64,000 nt of DNA from the NCBI GenBank assembly GCA_030710605.1, contig CP092880.1, forward strand, positions 15,170,454 through 15,234,453. Reading direction: 5' to 3'. This document shows, piece after piece, positions 34,284 to 45,059 of this stretch. Source of the stretch: Cordylochernes scorpioides. Taxonomy: Eukaryota > Arthropoda > Arachnida > Pseudoscorpiones > Chernetidae. Under the pieces are notes generated by a model. The model saw nothing but the letters and a program-made list of their open reading frames with translations. It made no database searches and had not been told where the DNA came from. The number at the start of each line of letters is the position of its first letter. Positions within the stretch are counted from its first letter, which is position 1. The translations under genes and the position numbers were made by a program.

Positions 34284-34446
34284 AGTATAAACTCCATTTA
34301 GCGGACACCACTCTACAAAGGACACTTTTTATTTACAATATTACCATTTTCACTTTTTAGCAACTTTCTAGTAAGAAGATACCTCTCCCTAAAGGACAAA
34401 TTGGCTCTACAATTAGGTGTCCTTTACAGGGAGGTTCTACTGTATA
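34284..34446. mobile_element. Pogo/Tigger-like MITE
   Basis: Terminal inverted repeats AAACTCCATTTAGCGGACACC and, at the other end, GGTGTCCTTTACAGGGAGGTT; outer ends TAGTA/TACTGTA with TA flanks. About 160 bp, no coding. It lies directly against the end of H1 copy 1. Confidence 0.65.
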
Positions 34447-34679
34447 GGAGAGAGAGAAGAGTGTCAAGCTCATTTAATATAAAACCAAAGAGATTTATTT
34501 TTCACTCTGTTGAATTGAAATCTATGTTAAATTGTAGTTGGGTTAGAGTGATGCTATGAGAAATCCATCTCATAAGTGGCCAAAACAATGATTAGGATGG
34601 GAAGTTCAAACCTATATATTCATCATAACATTCATCATAGTCTCCTTTTTTTTCATAAATTTAATTGCCATCTATCGAT

Positions 34680-34800
34680 AAAATTTGTAACAAATAAATT
34701 TACTGGCAATGTGTTTATTTTCATTAAATATAAAAAGGTCTTGAAAGATATTTGATTAAAAGAAATACTTTGCCAGTAAATTAATTTGTTACAAATGTGA
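34680..34800. repeat. Small inverted repeat
   Basis: TTTGTAACAAATAAATTTACTGGCAA (in two blocks: 34685-34697 and 34698-34711) is complementary to the block 34769-34797. A hairpin of about 115 bp without coding capacity. Confidence 0.6.
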
Positions 34801-34825
34801 TATTCTTCTTTCTTAATATAATTTT

Positions 34826-35053
34826 CCGCCTTTGCCGGTCCCAAGCCAGGATGAAAAAGGAGGAGGGGTAGCAGTAACAAGCTCACTAAAAAACCTGGGC
34901 TCAGCTGGCCCGGCTGATAGTACCCTGTAAGGGCTCCTGATCAAGAAATACAGGAGGAGTCAGTACTCCATGTTAGGAGTGGATGCACATGGCATCTGTT
35001 CCTCATGTCAGAGGCGGCCATTTCTTTTGGAGCTAAGTTGGCCTGCTACTTAC
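34826..35053 (+). mobile_element. Mini-LINE-B, cut off by satellite DNA
   Basis: Starts TTCCGCCTTTGCCGGTCCC and follows the family to AGCTAAGTTGGCCTGCTACT, where the 38-bp satellite begins; the LINE-B tail is missing. Confidence 0.8.
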
Positions 35054-35312
35054 TGCACTCTAACTCCTTACTGCGTTTTAGGATTACCTACTACACTCTA
35101 ATTACTTACTACGTTTTAGGATTACCTACTGAACTCTAACTCCTTACTGCGTTTTCAGATTACTTGCTGCACTCTTATTTTTTTGCTGCGTTTTAGGATA
35201 ACCTACTGCACTATTACTTCTAACCTCGTCTTCGGATTACCTACTGCACTCTTACTCCTTACTGCGTTTTAGGATTTCTTACTGCACTCTTACTCCTTAC
35301 TCGGTGCTTTCA
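35054..35312. repeat. 38-bp satellite, left block (about 7 units)
   Basis: Units follow CCTACTGCACTCTAACTCC + TTACTGCGTTTTAGGATTA. The last 105 bp (35204-35312) include the variant CTAACCTCGTCTTCGGATTA and match 39236-39344 base for base. Confidence 0.93.
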
Positions 35313-35316
35313 CCCT

Positions 35317-35652
35317 TTAGCTGAGCCCGGATTTTAAGTTTTTCTCGGCAAGCAGCCGCAGACTCTCACTTTTCCCAAATACACTCTCCAATTGAGTAGT
35401 AAACTCTTCCAAATTCCGGAAGGTCTCCTCATTATTTTCAAACCATTTGAGGGCAGTTCCATTCAGGTAAAAGTAGACATTGGCAAGACAGAGGGTTTCG
35501 TCCCAATGATTATGCTTTGCCACACGTTTGTAACCTTTTAACCAGGTAAGGGGATCCTCACCATCCTCCCCGGAGAACATGGAAGGATTCCTTGGTAGGT
35601 GCTGAACAAAATAATTGCCCACCTGGGTAGCTTCCTCTATATTCACGGTCAT
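35317..35652 (-). pseudogene. Ty3/gypsy gag N-terminal fragment
   Basis: Reads MTVNIEEATQVGNYFVQHLP, then EDPLTWLKGYKRVAKHNHW, VYFYLNGTALKWFEN and LESVFGKSESLRLLAEKNL, the retrotransposon-gag capsid pattern (W..L..., L.GTA..W). It ends where satellite DNA begins (35312), so pol and the 3' LTR are absent. An LTR with primer-binding site lies just upstream. Confidence 0.85.
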
Positions 35653-35749
35653 CTTCTTGAGCTATACACTATCTTCTTGTTTAACAGTTTCAGTCCTTCT
35701 TTTATGTCTGAAGGGATATCGGTCTAGACGATCCAGCGTCTTCACCAGT

Positions 35750-36025
35750 TGTAGAGTAGCAGAAAGGTAGAGTCGGTGATCCACAAACGAAGAACGTTAT
35801 TTTATTAACCAAACAAACCGAGGTCAAAAGAAGAACAAACGAAAAATATGAATGAATTAATTAATTATAATTGAGTGATATCTAGAAATAGCTATATTTA
35901 AAAAAGTAAACAAAGGAGAGAGCGCAAAGAATAAAGTCTCGTAGCCACGCGGCCTCGCAGGGGTTACCTCCACAGGAAGTGACGTCACTCCAGGGTTGCT
36001 GAGCCAGCAATTTCACTTCGCTACA
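35750..36025 (-). repeat. 5' LTR of the gypsy fragment
   Basis: Minus strand TGTAGCGAAGTGAAATTGCT to GCTACTCTACA, 276 bp, followed after two bases by TGGTGAAGACGCTGGATC (35730-35747), a plausible primer-binding site. Gag begins about 80 bp later. Confidence 0.75.
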
Positions 36026-36059
36026 ATATGTAATGGTGGTAAGTAAATATTTTCTGAAT

Positions 36060-36310
36060 CGATCAGGGGTAGATTTGCAATATTTTATATTCTGGAGTAA
36101 AGATTTTACGCGCGCGCGCGCGCGGTTTGGCCAGATTTTTTTAATGTAATGCATTTCCCTATCTCTGCTATCCCACTCACACAGAAAACAACAAAATTTT
36201 GTATATCCAAGCTGTAATCCACGCAAGAGAGAAACGACTTTCAAATCGCTGCATATTTTCCAACCGTATCTTTCATATTCTATCTTTTTCAAAAGCAGTT
36301 TCATTTATTA
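36060..36310 (-). pseudogene. Fragment of an arthropod protein family with the CFLCxWDSR motif
   Basis: Minus strand reads YERYGWKICSDLKVVSLLRG, then LQLGYTKFCCFLCEWDSR and HYIKKIWPNR. I recognise this as a block common in uncharacterised, repeat-associated arthropod proteins (WLICVDLKMVNFLLG...GYTKYPCFLC.WDSRA...HW...WP.R); its function is unknown. After WPNR the coding text changes into a (CG)8 run (36109-36124) and loses similarity. Confidence 0.5.
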
Positions 36311-36494
36311 TGGCAATATATTCATATATACAAGCATTTATTACTGTATATATCCCAATACTAAAAAAAGACCATCAGGCAAAAACCATGGGTGATGGGA
36401 AATTTCTGATTATATTTTTGAGTTCAGCATGAAAAGTTACACTAGAAACACCATAAGGTTCTCTTGTGAAAAAAAAAAGTTTTTTTTTGTAGAC

Positions 36495-39395
36495 CAGTGT
36501 TACCTACTGCACTCTAACTCCTTACTGCGTTTTAGGATTACCTACTGCACTCTAACTCCTTACTGCGTTTTAAGATTACCTACTGCACTCTTACACCTTG
36601 CTGTGTTTTAGGATTACCTACTGCACTCTTTCTCCTTGCTGCGTTTTAGGATTACCTACTGCACTATTTCTCCTTGCTGCGTTTTTGGATAACCTACTGC
36701 ACTCTAACTTCTTACTGCGTTTGAGGATTACCTACTGCACTCTAATTCCTTACAGCGTTTTAGGATTACCTACTGCACTCTAACTCCTTACTGCGTTTTA
36801 GGATTACCTACTGCACTCTAACTCCTTACTGCGTTTTAGGATTACCTACTGCACTCTTACTCCTTACTGCGTTTTAGAATTACCTACTGCATTCTTACTC
36901 CTTACTGCGTTTTAGGATTACCTACTGCACTCTAACTTCTTAATGCGTTTTAGGATTATCTACTGCACTTTTACTCCTTTCTGCGTTTAAGAATTACCTA
37001 CTGCACTCTTACTCCTTACTGCGTTTTAGGATTACCTACTGCACTCTAACTTCTTACTGCGTTTTAGGATTATCTACTGCACTCTTACTCCTTTCTGCGT
37101 TTCAGAATTACCTACTGCATTCTTACTCCTTACTGCGTTTTAGGATTACCTACTGCACTCTAACTTCTTTCTGCGTTTTAGGATTACCTACTGCACTCTA
37201 ACTTCTTACTGCGTTTTAGGATTATCTAATGCACTCTTACTCCTTTTTGCGTTTCAGAATTACCTACTGCACTCTTACTCCTTACTGCGTTTTAGGATTA
37301 CCTACTGCACTCTAACTTCTTACTGCGTTTTAGGATTATCTACTGCACTCTTACTCCTTTCTGCGTTTCAGAATTACCTACTGCACTCTTACTCCTTACT
37401 GCGTTTTAGGATTACCTACTGCACTCTAACTCGTTACTGCGTTTTAGGATTATCTACTGCACTCTTACTCCTTTCTGCGTTTCAGAATTACCTACTGCAC
37501 TCTTACTCCTCACTGCGTTTTAGGATTACCTACTGCACTCTAACTTCTTACTGCGTTTTAGGATTATCTACTGCACTCTTACTCCTTTCTGCGTTTCAGA
37601 ATTACCTACTGCACTCTTACTCCTTACTGCGTTTTAGGATTACCTACTGCACTCTAAGTTCTTACTGCGTTTTAGGATTAACTACTGCACTCTTACTCCT
37701 TTCTGCGTTTCAGAATTACCTACTGCACTCTTACTCCTTACTGCGTTTTAGGATTACCTACTGCACTCTAACTTCTTATTGCGCTTTAGGATTATCTACT
37801 GCACTCTTACTCCTTACTGCGTTTTAGGATTACCTACTGCACTCTTACTCATTACTGAATTTTAGGATTACCTACTGCACTCTTACTCCTTACTGCGTTT
37901 TAGGATTACCTACTGCACTCTTACTCCTTACTGCGTTTTTAGGATTATCTACTGCACTCTTACTCCTTACTGCGTTTTAGAAATATCTATTGCACTCTTA
38001 CTCCTTACTGCGTTTTAGGATTACCTACTGCACTCTAACTCCTTAATTCGTTTTAGGATTACCTACTGCACTCTTTCTCCTTGCTGCGTTTTAGGATTAA
38101 CTACTGCAATCTTATTCCTTTCTGATTTTTAGGATTACCCACTGAACTCTTACTCCTTACTGCGTTTTAGGATTACTTACTGCACTCTAACTCCTTACTG
38201 CCTTTTAGGATTACCTACTGCACTCTTTCTCCTTGCTGCGTTTTAGGATTAACTACTGCACTCTAACTCCTTACTGCGTTTTAGGATTAACTACTGCACT
38301 CTTTCTCCTTGCTGCGTTTTAGGATTAACTACTGCAATCTTACTCCTTACTGCGTTTAAGGATTACCTACTGCACTCTAAATTCTTACTGCGTTTTAGGA
38401 TTACCTACTGCACTCTCACTCCTCACTGCGTTTTAGGATTACCTACTGCACTTTAACTCCTTACTGCGTTTTAGGATTACCTACTGCACTCTAACTCCTT
38501 ACTGCGTTTTAGGATTACCTACTGCACTCTAATTCCTTACTGTGTTTTAGGATTATCTACTGCACTCTTACTCCTTACTGCGTTTTAGAAATATCTATTG
38601 CACTCTTACTCCTTACTGCGTTTTAGGATTACCTACTGCACTCTAACTCCTTAATTCGTTTTAGGATTACCTACTGCACTCTTTCTCCTTGCTGCGTTTT
38701 AGGATTAACTACTGCAATCTTATTCTTTTCTGATTTTTAGGATTACCCACTGAACTCTTACTCCTTACTGCGTTTTAGGATTACTTACTGCACTCTAACT
38801 CCTTACTGCCTTTTAGGATTACCTACTGCACTCTTTCTCCTTGCTGCGTTTTAGGATTAACTACTGCACTCTAACTCCTTACTGCGTTTTAGGATTAACT
38901 ACTGCACTCTTTCTCCTTGCTGCGTTTTAGGATTAACTACTGCAATCTTACTCCTTACTGCGTTTAAGGATTACCTACTGCACTCTAAATTCTTACTGCG
39001 TTTTAGGATTACCTACTGCACTCTCACTCCTCACTGCGTTTTAGGATTACCTACTGCACTTTAACTCCTTACTGCGTTTTAGGATTACCTACTGCACTAT
39101 CACTTTTAAACTCGTCTTCGGATTACCTACTGCACTCTAATTCCTACTGTGTTTTAGGATTACTTCCTGCCTTCTTACTCCTTATTACGTTTTAGGATTA
39201 CTTCCTGCACTCTTACTCCTTACTGCGTTTTAGGATTACCTACTGCACTATTACTTCTAACCTCGTCTTCGGATTACCTACTGCACTCTTACTCCTTACT
39301 GCGTTTTAGGATTTCTTACTGCACTCTTACTCCTTACTGCGTTTCAGGACTACCTACTGCACTCTCTTTCGTTACCGCATCTTCGGATTACCTAT
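36495..39395. repeat. 38-bp satellite, main block (about 76 units) with higher-order structure
   Basis: Monomer CCTACTGCACTCTAACTCC + TTACTGCGTTTTAGGATTA, 38 bp, continuous without spacers. From about 36940 to 37800 units alternate as a three-unit repeat (114 bp; one member has CTTTCTGCGTTTCAGAATTA). A block of about 525 bp at 37946 recurs at 38554, a shift of 608 bp = 16 units, almost unchanged. The open frames across it are by-products of the repeat. Confidence 0.95.
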
Positions 39396-40217
39396 AGGGT
39401 TGTACTACCGGGGAACAAACCAACTTTCAACCAGTAAATTATCTTCAAAAACAATTCAATCAATATGTAAAATGATACCCTTTAAACTCTAAGTTTTCGA
39501 AAATGTGCCATGATTAACTTTTAGTGATGGATAAAATTGAATTAATACATTCTTTTTTAGCAAAGAAAAAATTCTAATACCATTTTATCTTTGTGAATAA
39601 AGGCATTGTGGCGGGTAAGCAAATAAATTCAGAATATGGAGAAAACCCTTATTTTTTATTTGTAAAAAAAAAAAACATTATATTTTAAGGAAATCTTTTA
39701 GGGATGTTTGCTTTTGGTCTAGAACCCTTTTTAGTGTGAAATCTAGCTCATCAATCTTCAAAGGTCAGGAATGTATCATATTTTTGTAGGTTTAAGTATT
39801 GTTTTGGGTTTTTTGTATGGTTTAGTTGAAAATGTAATTTATTTTTGGAAAATAATAATAAAATTATTCTTTATTTAGCACATTTTTCATTGCTAGTCAT
39901 TCCCTTTGCTCTCTTTCAGGCAAATGAATGTTGTTGTGTCCAATAAAATCCTTCAGATATCTACATGTACCTCTATCATAGCAGTCACAATATCTACACC
40001 TACCTAGAAGTTCTCCTCTATGTGGTGGGCGGGAGAAGCAGCACAAGTAAGAGACTGCCCTTTAGTACGGTGTCGTGAGCTCTGAGCCGCTACAGTAACC
40101 GTGAAAGCCTACAAGGAACTCTGAAATGTGGCTGACTAACGGAGCAATGGCATCCTTCTTTCCATGGAGCAACAGTATCCTCTTAGAAGAGAAAATTGTT
40201 ATAAAGTATAAAGTAAT
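39396..40217. other. No feature recognised
   Basis: AT-rich, homopolymer runs, no frame or repeat I can assign on either strand. Confidence 0.5.
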
Positions 40218-40426
40218 AATATAAACAGTAGCGCGCGCAATGCGTTTCCTTATTCGCGCAAAGTGCAAGTGTTCAGATCTTTATAATCCTTCTACTGGCA
40301 TAGCTATAAGTTGAGAGAATGAGGATTCCCTCAACTTATAGCTATACCTGTGGAAGTATTATAAAGATCCGAGAGCTTGCACTTTACACGAATAAAGAAA
40401 CGTATTGCTATTGTTTATATTCTCAC
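40218..40426. mobile_element. Fold-back element, arms about 90 bp
   Basis: ATATAAACA, GCAATGCGTTTCCTTATTCG, AAAGTGCAAG, AGATCTTTATAAT and AGCTATAAGTTGAG in the left arm are complementary, in reverse order, to the right arm; the loop is near 40315-40335. No coding. Confidence 0.75.
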
Positions 40427-40841
40427 AATATTCTCTATCTTTGATAATTCTGCATTAAAAGAATTACTCATCTTTTGAGACTATCCACAATGTGACACAA
40501 ATGTTGGTACCTTCATAAGATTGGAAGTTCTGTTCAGACAGGCAATGAGTTGTCAGTTGAAAGTCATGATAATTATATGGAACATTGTCTATGGGTATGT
40601 GCAATAGGACATTCCAGTTAAGTGCTTTTAACATGTCCTTGACCACTTTTTCAACATGGTGGCATGTGCTGGAAAAACACTTTGTCATCTACTTTGTCAT
40701 ATCCCTGACCCATTCATCGCCAACTACTGATCCCTACATATCTATCTCACAGACCATCCCATCTCCCCTAGTGCCCCATTATCTAAAAAAGGAGCCAGTG
40801 CTGCCGTTTTACCAGACCTACACTTTAAATGAATTTGAAAC
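40427..40841. other. No feature recognised
   Basis: Moderate AT content; the short frames on both strands have no family match that I can see. Confidence 0.4.
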
Positions 40842-41268
40842 TCCGCCTTTTCTGGTCCCAATCCCAGATGAGAAAGGAGGAAGAGTAGCGGTAACAAAAT
40901 TCGATAAAAAAACCAGGGCTTAGCTGGCCCGGCTGATTGTACCCCGCAATGGCTCCCGATCCAGGGATACAAGATGAGTCTGTACTCCATGTTAAGAGCG
41001 GCTTTACATGGCGTCTGTTCCTCATGTCAGAGGTGGCCATTTCATATTGGAGCTAAGTCAGCCTGCCACTGAGTAGTGCTCCCAGTCTTAATGACAAAGA
41101 CAGACACATTCTAGTTCACCCAGTCATGATGGTTGTAAGCAGTCGCCAACTTCTACCCACCATGATTATTTTGGCTTGTACCACGTGTATTTGGTATAAT
41201 TAAAAAAAGATTGTTGTCAACTCTACAATCTTGATACATTAATATGATTGAATAAAGATAAGAAAGAA
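40842..41268 (+). mobile_element. Mini-LINE-B copy carrying a truncated SINE S2
   Basis: Starts CTCCGCCTTTTCTGGTCCC and ends GATTGAATAAAGATAAGAAAG. The joint region is split at GATGGTTGT/GATTGTTGT by an 80-bp S2 3' fragment (41131-41208), with the repeated nonamer as its probable target duplication. Confidence 0.82.
41131..41208 (+). mobile_element. SINE S2 3' fragment inserted in mini-LINE-B
   Basis: GCAGTCGCCAACTTCTACCC to CCACGTGTATTTGGTATAAT plus A7. Flanks GATGGTTGT and GATTGTTGT differ by one base. Confidence 0.7.
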
Positions 41269-41430
41269 GAGAAAATAAATACATTTGAAGAAATAATAAG
41301 ATGCTCATTTACTATAGTCGCACCCTCCTTCATTGTTGTCACAAATATTATATTTTAAGATAATGAGAGCACTCCAAATATATAGACAAACATTCATTTA
41401 CTCTTTTCTAAAGAAGTTGATAATGCATTT

Positions 41431-42201
41431 ACCGCATGAATGCCAAGTTAAAGAAGGGACTCGGTGACATAAGAAGGGGTCTTAAAGAAAGACAATTACC
41501 TAAATGTTAACTAGACATAGTGAGGGCTCCAGGTGATATCTAGATTCATAACACAGAGGGGGTTAGATGTATACTATACTATCTCACTCCGTCATGTATT
41601 GCTACACCCCTGACCCCAACTTCCCAATTCCGACAGCTCGCTGTAGGGTTTCTATTGACAACAAGTAGAATGGAGTGGACTAGAGACTGAAAACAGCACT
41701 GCTGGACACCGACAACGCTGAAAGCCGGACTTACGTCTACACGCGAGGCCTCCCGTCGGAGTTTTGCGCCAGAGCCAACAGCCTAGTAATCAGTACCTAG
41801 TCCTAGGTCAGTGGAGCGAGCAAGCTATCGGAGGGGAAGTTGAGTATCATTCCAGGCTATGTGAATACACAGGGTTAAAGTAGTAGGGTCCCCACCCCCC
41901 TTCCCAGCGTGGAAATGACCAATGACCAAAGCGGGATAGTCTAGGGCGGCTAATCGCGCAGTGGCCACCACAGGGGTGTAAGCACTAAATCCCAACTCAC
42001 TGTCAATGTCCCAGTACTTTATAGAAACTATCTAGATCCTGCAACAATGGCATTAGTATAGCTGGATCGCAGGGAAGTCACACTGTGGGTCTCTCCATCT
42101 GGAACATCTGTTACACACAGCAGCCTAGAATTCAGACTTTATGTTCAACAGATTGCTATTGTCACCGAGTCTCTTTTTTTATCCTTGGCATTCAAGCGGT
42201 T
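41431..42201. mobile_element. Unclassified TIR element, about 770 bp, GC-richer core
   Basis: ACCGCATGAATGCCAAG and GACTCGGTGACA at the left end are the reverse complement of TGTCACCGAGTC and CTTGGCATTCAAGCGGT at the right. The interior (41580-42150) is distinctly GC-richer than its surroundings and has no long frame on either strand. Target duplication not clear. Confidence 0.55.
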
Positions 42202-42364
42202 TGTAAGTTTTTTATTCTACCATATTCTTGGTGATTCGAATTTAAAAGTTTAAACTTCACAAATAAGACAAATAACTAAAGGTTATGTTCATAGATAATC
42301 TAAAATACCCATTCCAAGAATCTAGCATCAATATCACTATAAAAGGAAGATAAAAAATGCAATA

Positions 42365-42480
42365 TAACAGCGGTATGGTAGATCAAACTGGCGAAAGGCT
42401 GGATGGGTTTATCACTGATTGATTTTTTCCATTGCAGTAAGGGCAGTAGAAATTGTTTATTTTTAAAAAGAATCATACGC
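42365..42480. repeat. FB1-related fragment
   Basis: Contains GGCGAAAGGCTGGATGGGTT, ATCACTGAT and TTGCAGTAAGGGCAGTAGAA, diverged from the FB1 core. Confidence 0.5.
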
Positions 42481-43069
42481 GTCAATAATAGTTTTGAATT
42501 TTTAAAACACGTGTATTATTCGACAGAGTTCATGAAATTTATATAGATAAATTGGTAGATGTAAGAGAGTTAAATGATTAAGATCAGGGAACAAACGTTG
42601 TCTCACTTCTGTAAAGTTGAGTATGGTTTAGTTGAGATGTCTTCTGTGTGGATATATTGGATATAAAATCCTACCTGAATTCTTCTGCATCATTAATTTA
42701 AACTTGAATTGAAGTTGATTGTTTTTACTTCTAAATTATTTTTGGGATCTTATATGCACATATAATAATCTGGCTTTTATTGATTTATCAAGAAAATGGA
42801 TTGGCCAAATATCAGGGAATAGGTTAAATGGTTCCACTAGATGGCGCTCTGCCATCTAAAAATCACATGAGCTCGTGGTCAGGAAATGCCTTCATTATTT
42901 TTAATATCAACCCCTGACCTTTTATTTTCTATTGTCTTTTCATATAATAATCAATTGAGCTTCAAAACATGATTATCAACATGTAGATTTTAAGATCGAG
43001 AGAATTATACAGGCTCCATATTTGATTGTTGTATGAATAGTTTTGTTGTCCATGGTACTGAATTCTTCC

Positions 43070-43630
43070 ACGTTTTCTTCTTAAATATTTCCATGTGTTT
43101 TAGATTTGTTGTCGTGAAGATTCCGATCTTCTAAATAAGTAAAATTCAACAAAATATCGCAGATAATCTCATAATTTATCAATTATATTTTCTTTAAAAC
43201 TTGGTACTTTGAATAAATAATTTATTTCATTTTTGCAAAAATAAATATATTTTTGATCTAATATTTCGATTTGGAAAAATATTAAAATATATACAGTATT
43301 TAGAGAAAAAATATGATTAATAGATCAAAATTGTATATTTTTTACGTTTTCTTTTTAAATATTCCTTTATGTTTTTGATTTGTTGTCGTGAAGAATCTGA
43401 GATCTTCTAAATGAGTAAATTTCAACAAAATATCACAGATAATCTCATAATTTATCAATGTTTTCTTCTTTTACAAAACTTGGTACTTTGAATGATAATT
43501 TCCTTTGTACTAAATACAAATTTTTGAACTCTTATAATTCGATAAGACAAATTTTAAAATATATTTAGAGGAAAAGAGATATAAATATGAATAACTTTAA
43601 TAGTTTGAAATTATATCTTTTCTTTGCTAA
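43070..43630. repeat. Tandem duplication, two units of about 272 bp
   Basis: Both units begin ACGTTTTCTTYTTAAATATT and contain TTTGTTGTCGTGAAGA, CAACAAAATATC and CAGATAATCTCATAATTTAT at matching spacing (43070 and 43343). Non-coding and diverged. Confidence 0.75.
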
Positions 43631-44049
43631 AAACTACCATTGTTGTTATATCAAACCTTTAAATAAAATAAAGACATGATTAAAAATGGTTTTAAATATC
43701 TCCATATTATTATGTTTACATGGATATTAAGAATTTGCCTATTTCAGGAATGTCAATTTCCTCTAGGATGTCTACAATAGTGGTCACTTTTAGAGATATC
43801 TACCAAATCTGGTCTTAAGATCTTTTATCCTGGACGAGCCCTCTTTTTTTTTTGGGGGGGCTCAAAAATCATCCACTTTGGTTAGAAGCCCGTAAAACCA
43901 TATTCTCTCTTAAGATCTTCGGTATTTTTAAATATTTTAAATATGAAATTATCTGATTAATTTACATGGGATGATATTAAATCTATAAAGAAAATAATTT
44001 TCCATAAGATTTTGTCAAGGCAAATACAAATTTTACTGCAATTTACCTT

Positions 44050-44501
44050 TTTATTGATATAGGTATGCCCATGTTTTATGAGAGACATTGCTGAGAGTGT
44101 TGAAGGGAAAACTCCGGGGTAAGAGATCGAGGGGAAGGAGACGACAGGGATACACAGACGATCGAAAACAATGGACAGGACGACACGAGGAGATGAAGAG
44201 GATGGCGGAAAAAATATGGAGAGACCATGTGGCCCACCCGCAGTAGAGGAAGACATTGAAGAAGAGAGATATGGAGATAGCATGTAGCCCACCCTCAGTA
44301 GAAGAAGGCATTCAAGGAGGGAGATATGGAAAAACCATGTGGTCCACCCTCGGTAGAAAGAGGCATTGAGGGAGGGAGAAATGGAAAGACCATGTGGCCC
44401 ACCCTCAGTAGAAAAAGGCACTGAAGGAGGGAGATATGGAGAGACCATGTGGCCCACCCTCAGTAGAGGAAGGCAATGAAAGAGGGAGATATGTAGAGAC
44501 C
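44050..44501 (+). repeat. Minisatellite (about 59-bp units) grown from a LINE C-terminal end, running into an assembly gap
   Basis: 44110-44230 reads RGRRRQGYTDDRKQWTGRHE and MAEKIWRDHVAHP, the Arg-rich C-terminal tail pattern of RTE-like LINE polyproteins. The segment GAGACCATGTGGCCCACCCT + CAGTAGAGGAAGGCATTGAA then repeats about five times until the gap at 44502. The array is probably longer than shown. Confidence 0.7.
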
Positions 44502-44601
44502 NNNNNNNNNNNNNNNNNNNNNNNNNNNNNNNNNNNNNNNNNNNNNNNNNNNNNNNNNNNNNNNNNNNNNNNNNNNNNNNNNNNNNNNNNNNNNNNNNNN
44601 N
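44502..44601. other. Assembly gap (100 N)
   Basis: Exactly 100 N, entered directly from a minisatellite, so a collapsed repeat is the likely cause. Confidence 0.99.
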
Positions 44602-44654
44602 ACCTAGCTTATGTTATGTACAATGAAAAATATGAACAGGTTATTCACAGTAAA

Positions 44655-44800
44655 AAAAAAAAAAGTGTACAATACAGGATTCGATCCCGTTCATGGCTGT
44701 TGGGAATCGAAGGTTTTAAACACTCGTCTAACGACTTCACTTCTTTCTACATAAGCAGACATTTCTACAATGATTATCATGACCCGCACCATGTATATGG
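44655..44800 (-). mobile_element. SINE S3-related copy
   Basis: Minus strand GTCGTTAGACGAGTGTTTAA ... TTCGATTCCCAACAGCCATG and GGGATCGAATCC match the S3 tRNA-like head at 18.3 kb position for position with substitutions. The plus-strand part to 44800 (ATGATTATCATGACCCGCAC) resembles the S2 tail, so two SINE types may be joined here. Confidence 0.6.
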
Positions 44801-44856
44801 GTGAGGTGTAAAAAAATACTCCACACCAAGCTATCTGCACCACCCTACCCACGTAC

Positions 44857-45045
44857 CGTCGCTGCAGGCGGCGGTAGGCAGCCAGGTCCCTCGGTCCGAG
44901 CACGCCACCGTCACGAGGGTCCCCCCGCCACAGTAGAGGTTACACCTGCCCCCCGGGCTGAGGTCGCAGGGGAAAACTGGGATCCCTCTCTCCTGTGTTG
45001 GCAGCGGGCATCGCCCAGCCCGTCTTGACACCGCCGCACCGCTCC
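44857..45045 (-). CDS. Sushi (CCP)-domain exon of a putative secreted host protein
   Basis: A 189-bp open exon on the minus strand between TGCAG (acceptor, 45050-45046) and GACG|GTACGT (donor, 44856). Both borders are in phase 1, the usual arrangement for Sushi modules. The product has Cys spacing and a Trp as in a six-cysteine Sushi domain: CPLPTQERGIPVFPC, GGRCNLYCGGG, VACSDRGTWLPTAAC. It is GC-rich against an AT-rich, repeat-filled background. The polypyrimidine tract before the acceptor is weak. An upstream signal-peptide exon at 48.3 kb ends in the matching phase. Further exons to the left were not found. Confidence 0.62.
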
Positions 45046-45059
45046 CTGCACCACCGACG

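Noticed and set aside
36429-36783. Short plus-strand ORFs over the satellite
   Set aside because: Repeated text such as CFRITYCTL is produced by the 38-bp unit and has no independent support.
36495-39395. CRISPR-like repeat array
   Set aside because: Units are directly contiguous 38-mers with no spacers, in a eukaryotic repeat context; it is a satellite.
43957-44457. 166-codon minus-strand ORF with repeated PHGLSI-type text
   Set aside because: It is the reverse reading of a 59-bp minisatellite; the periodicity is in the DNA.
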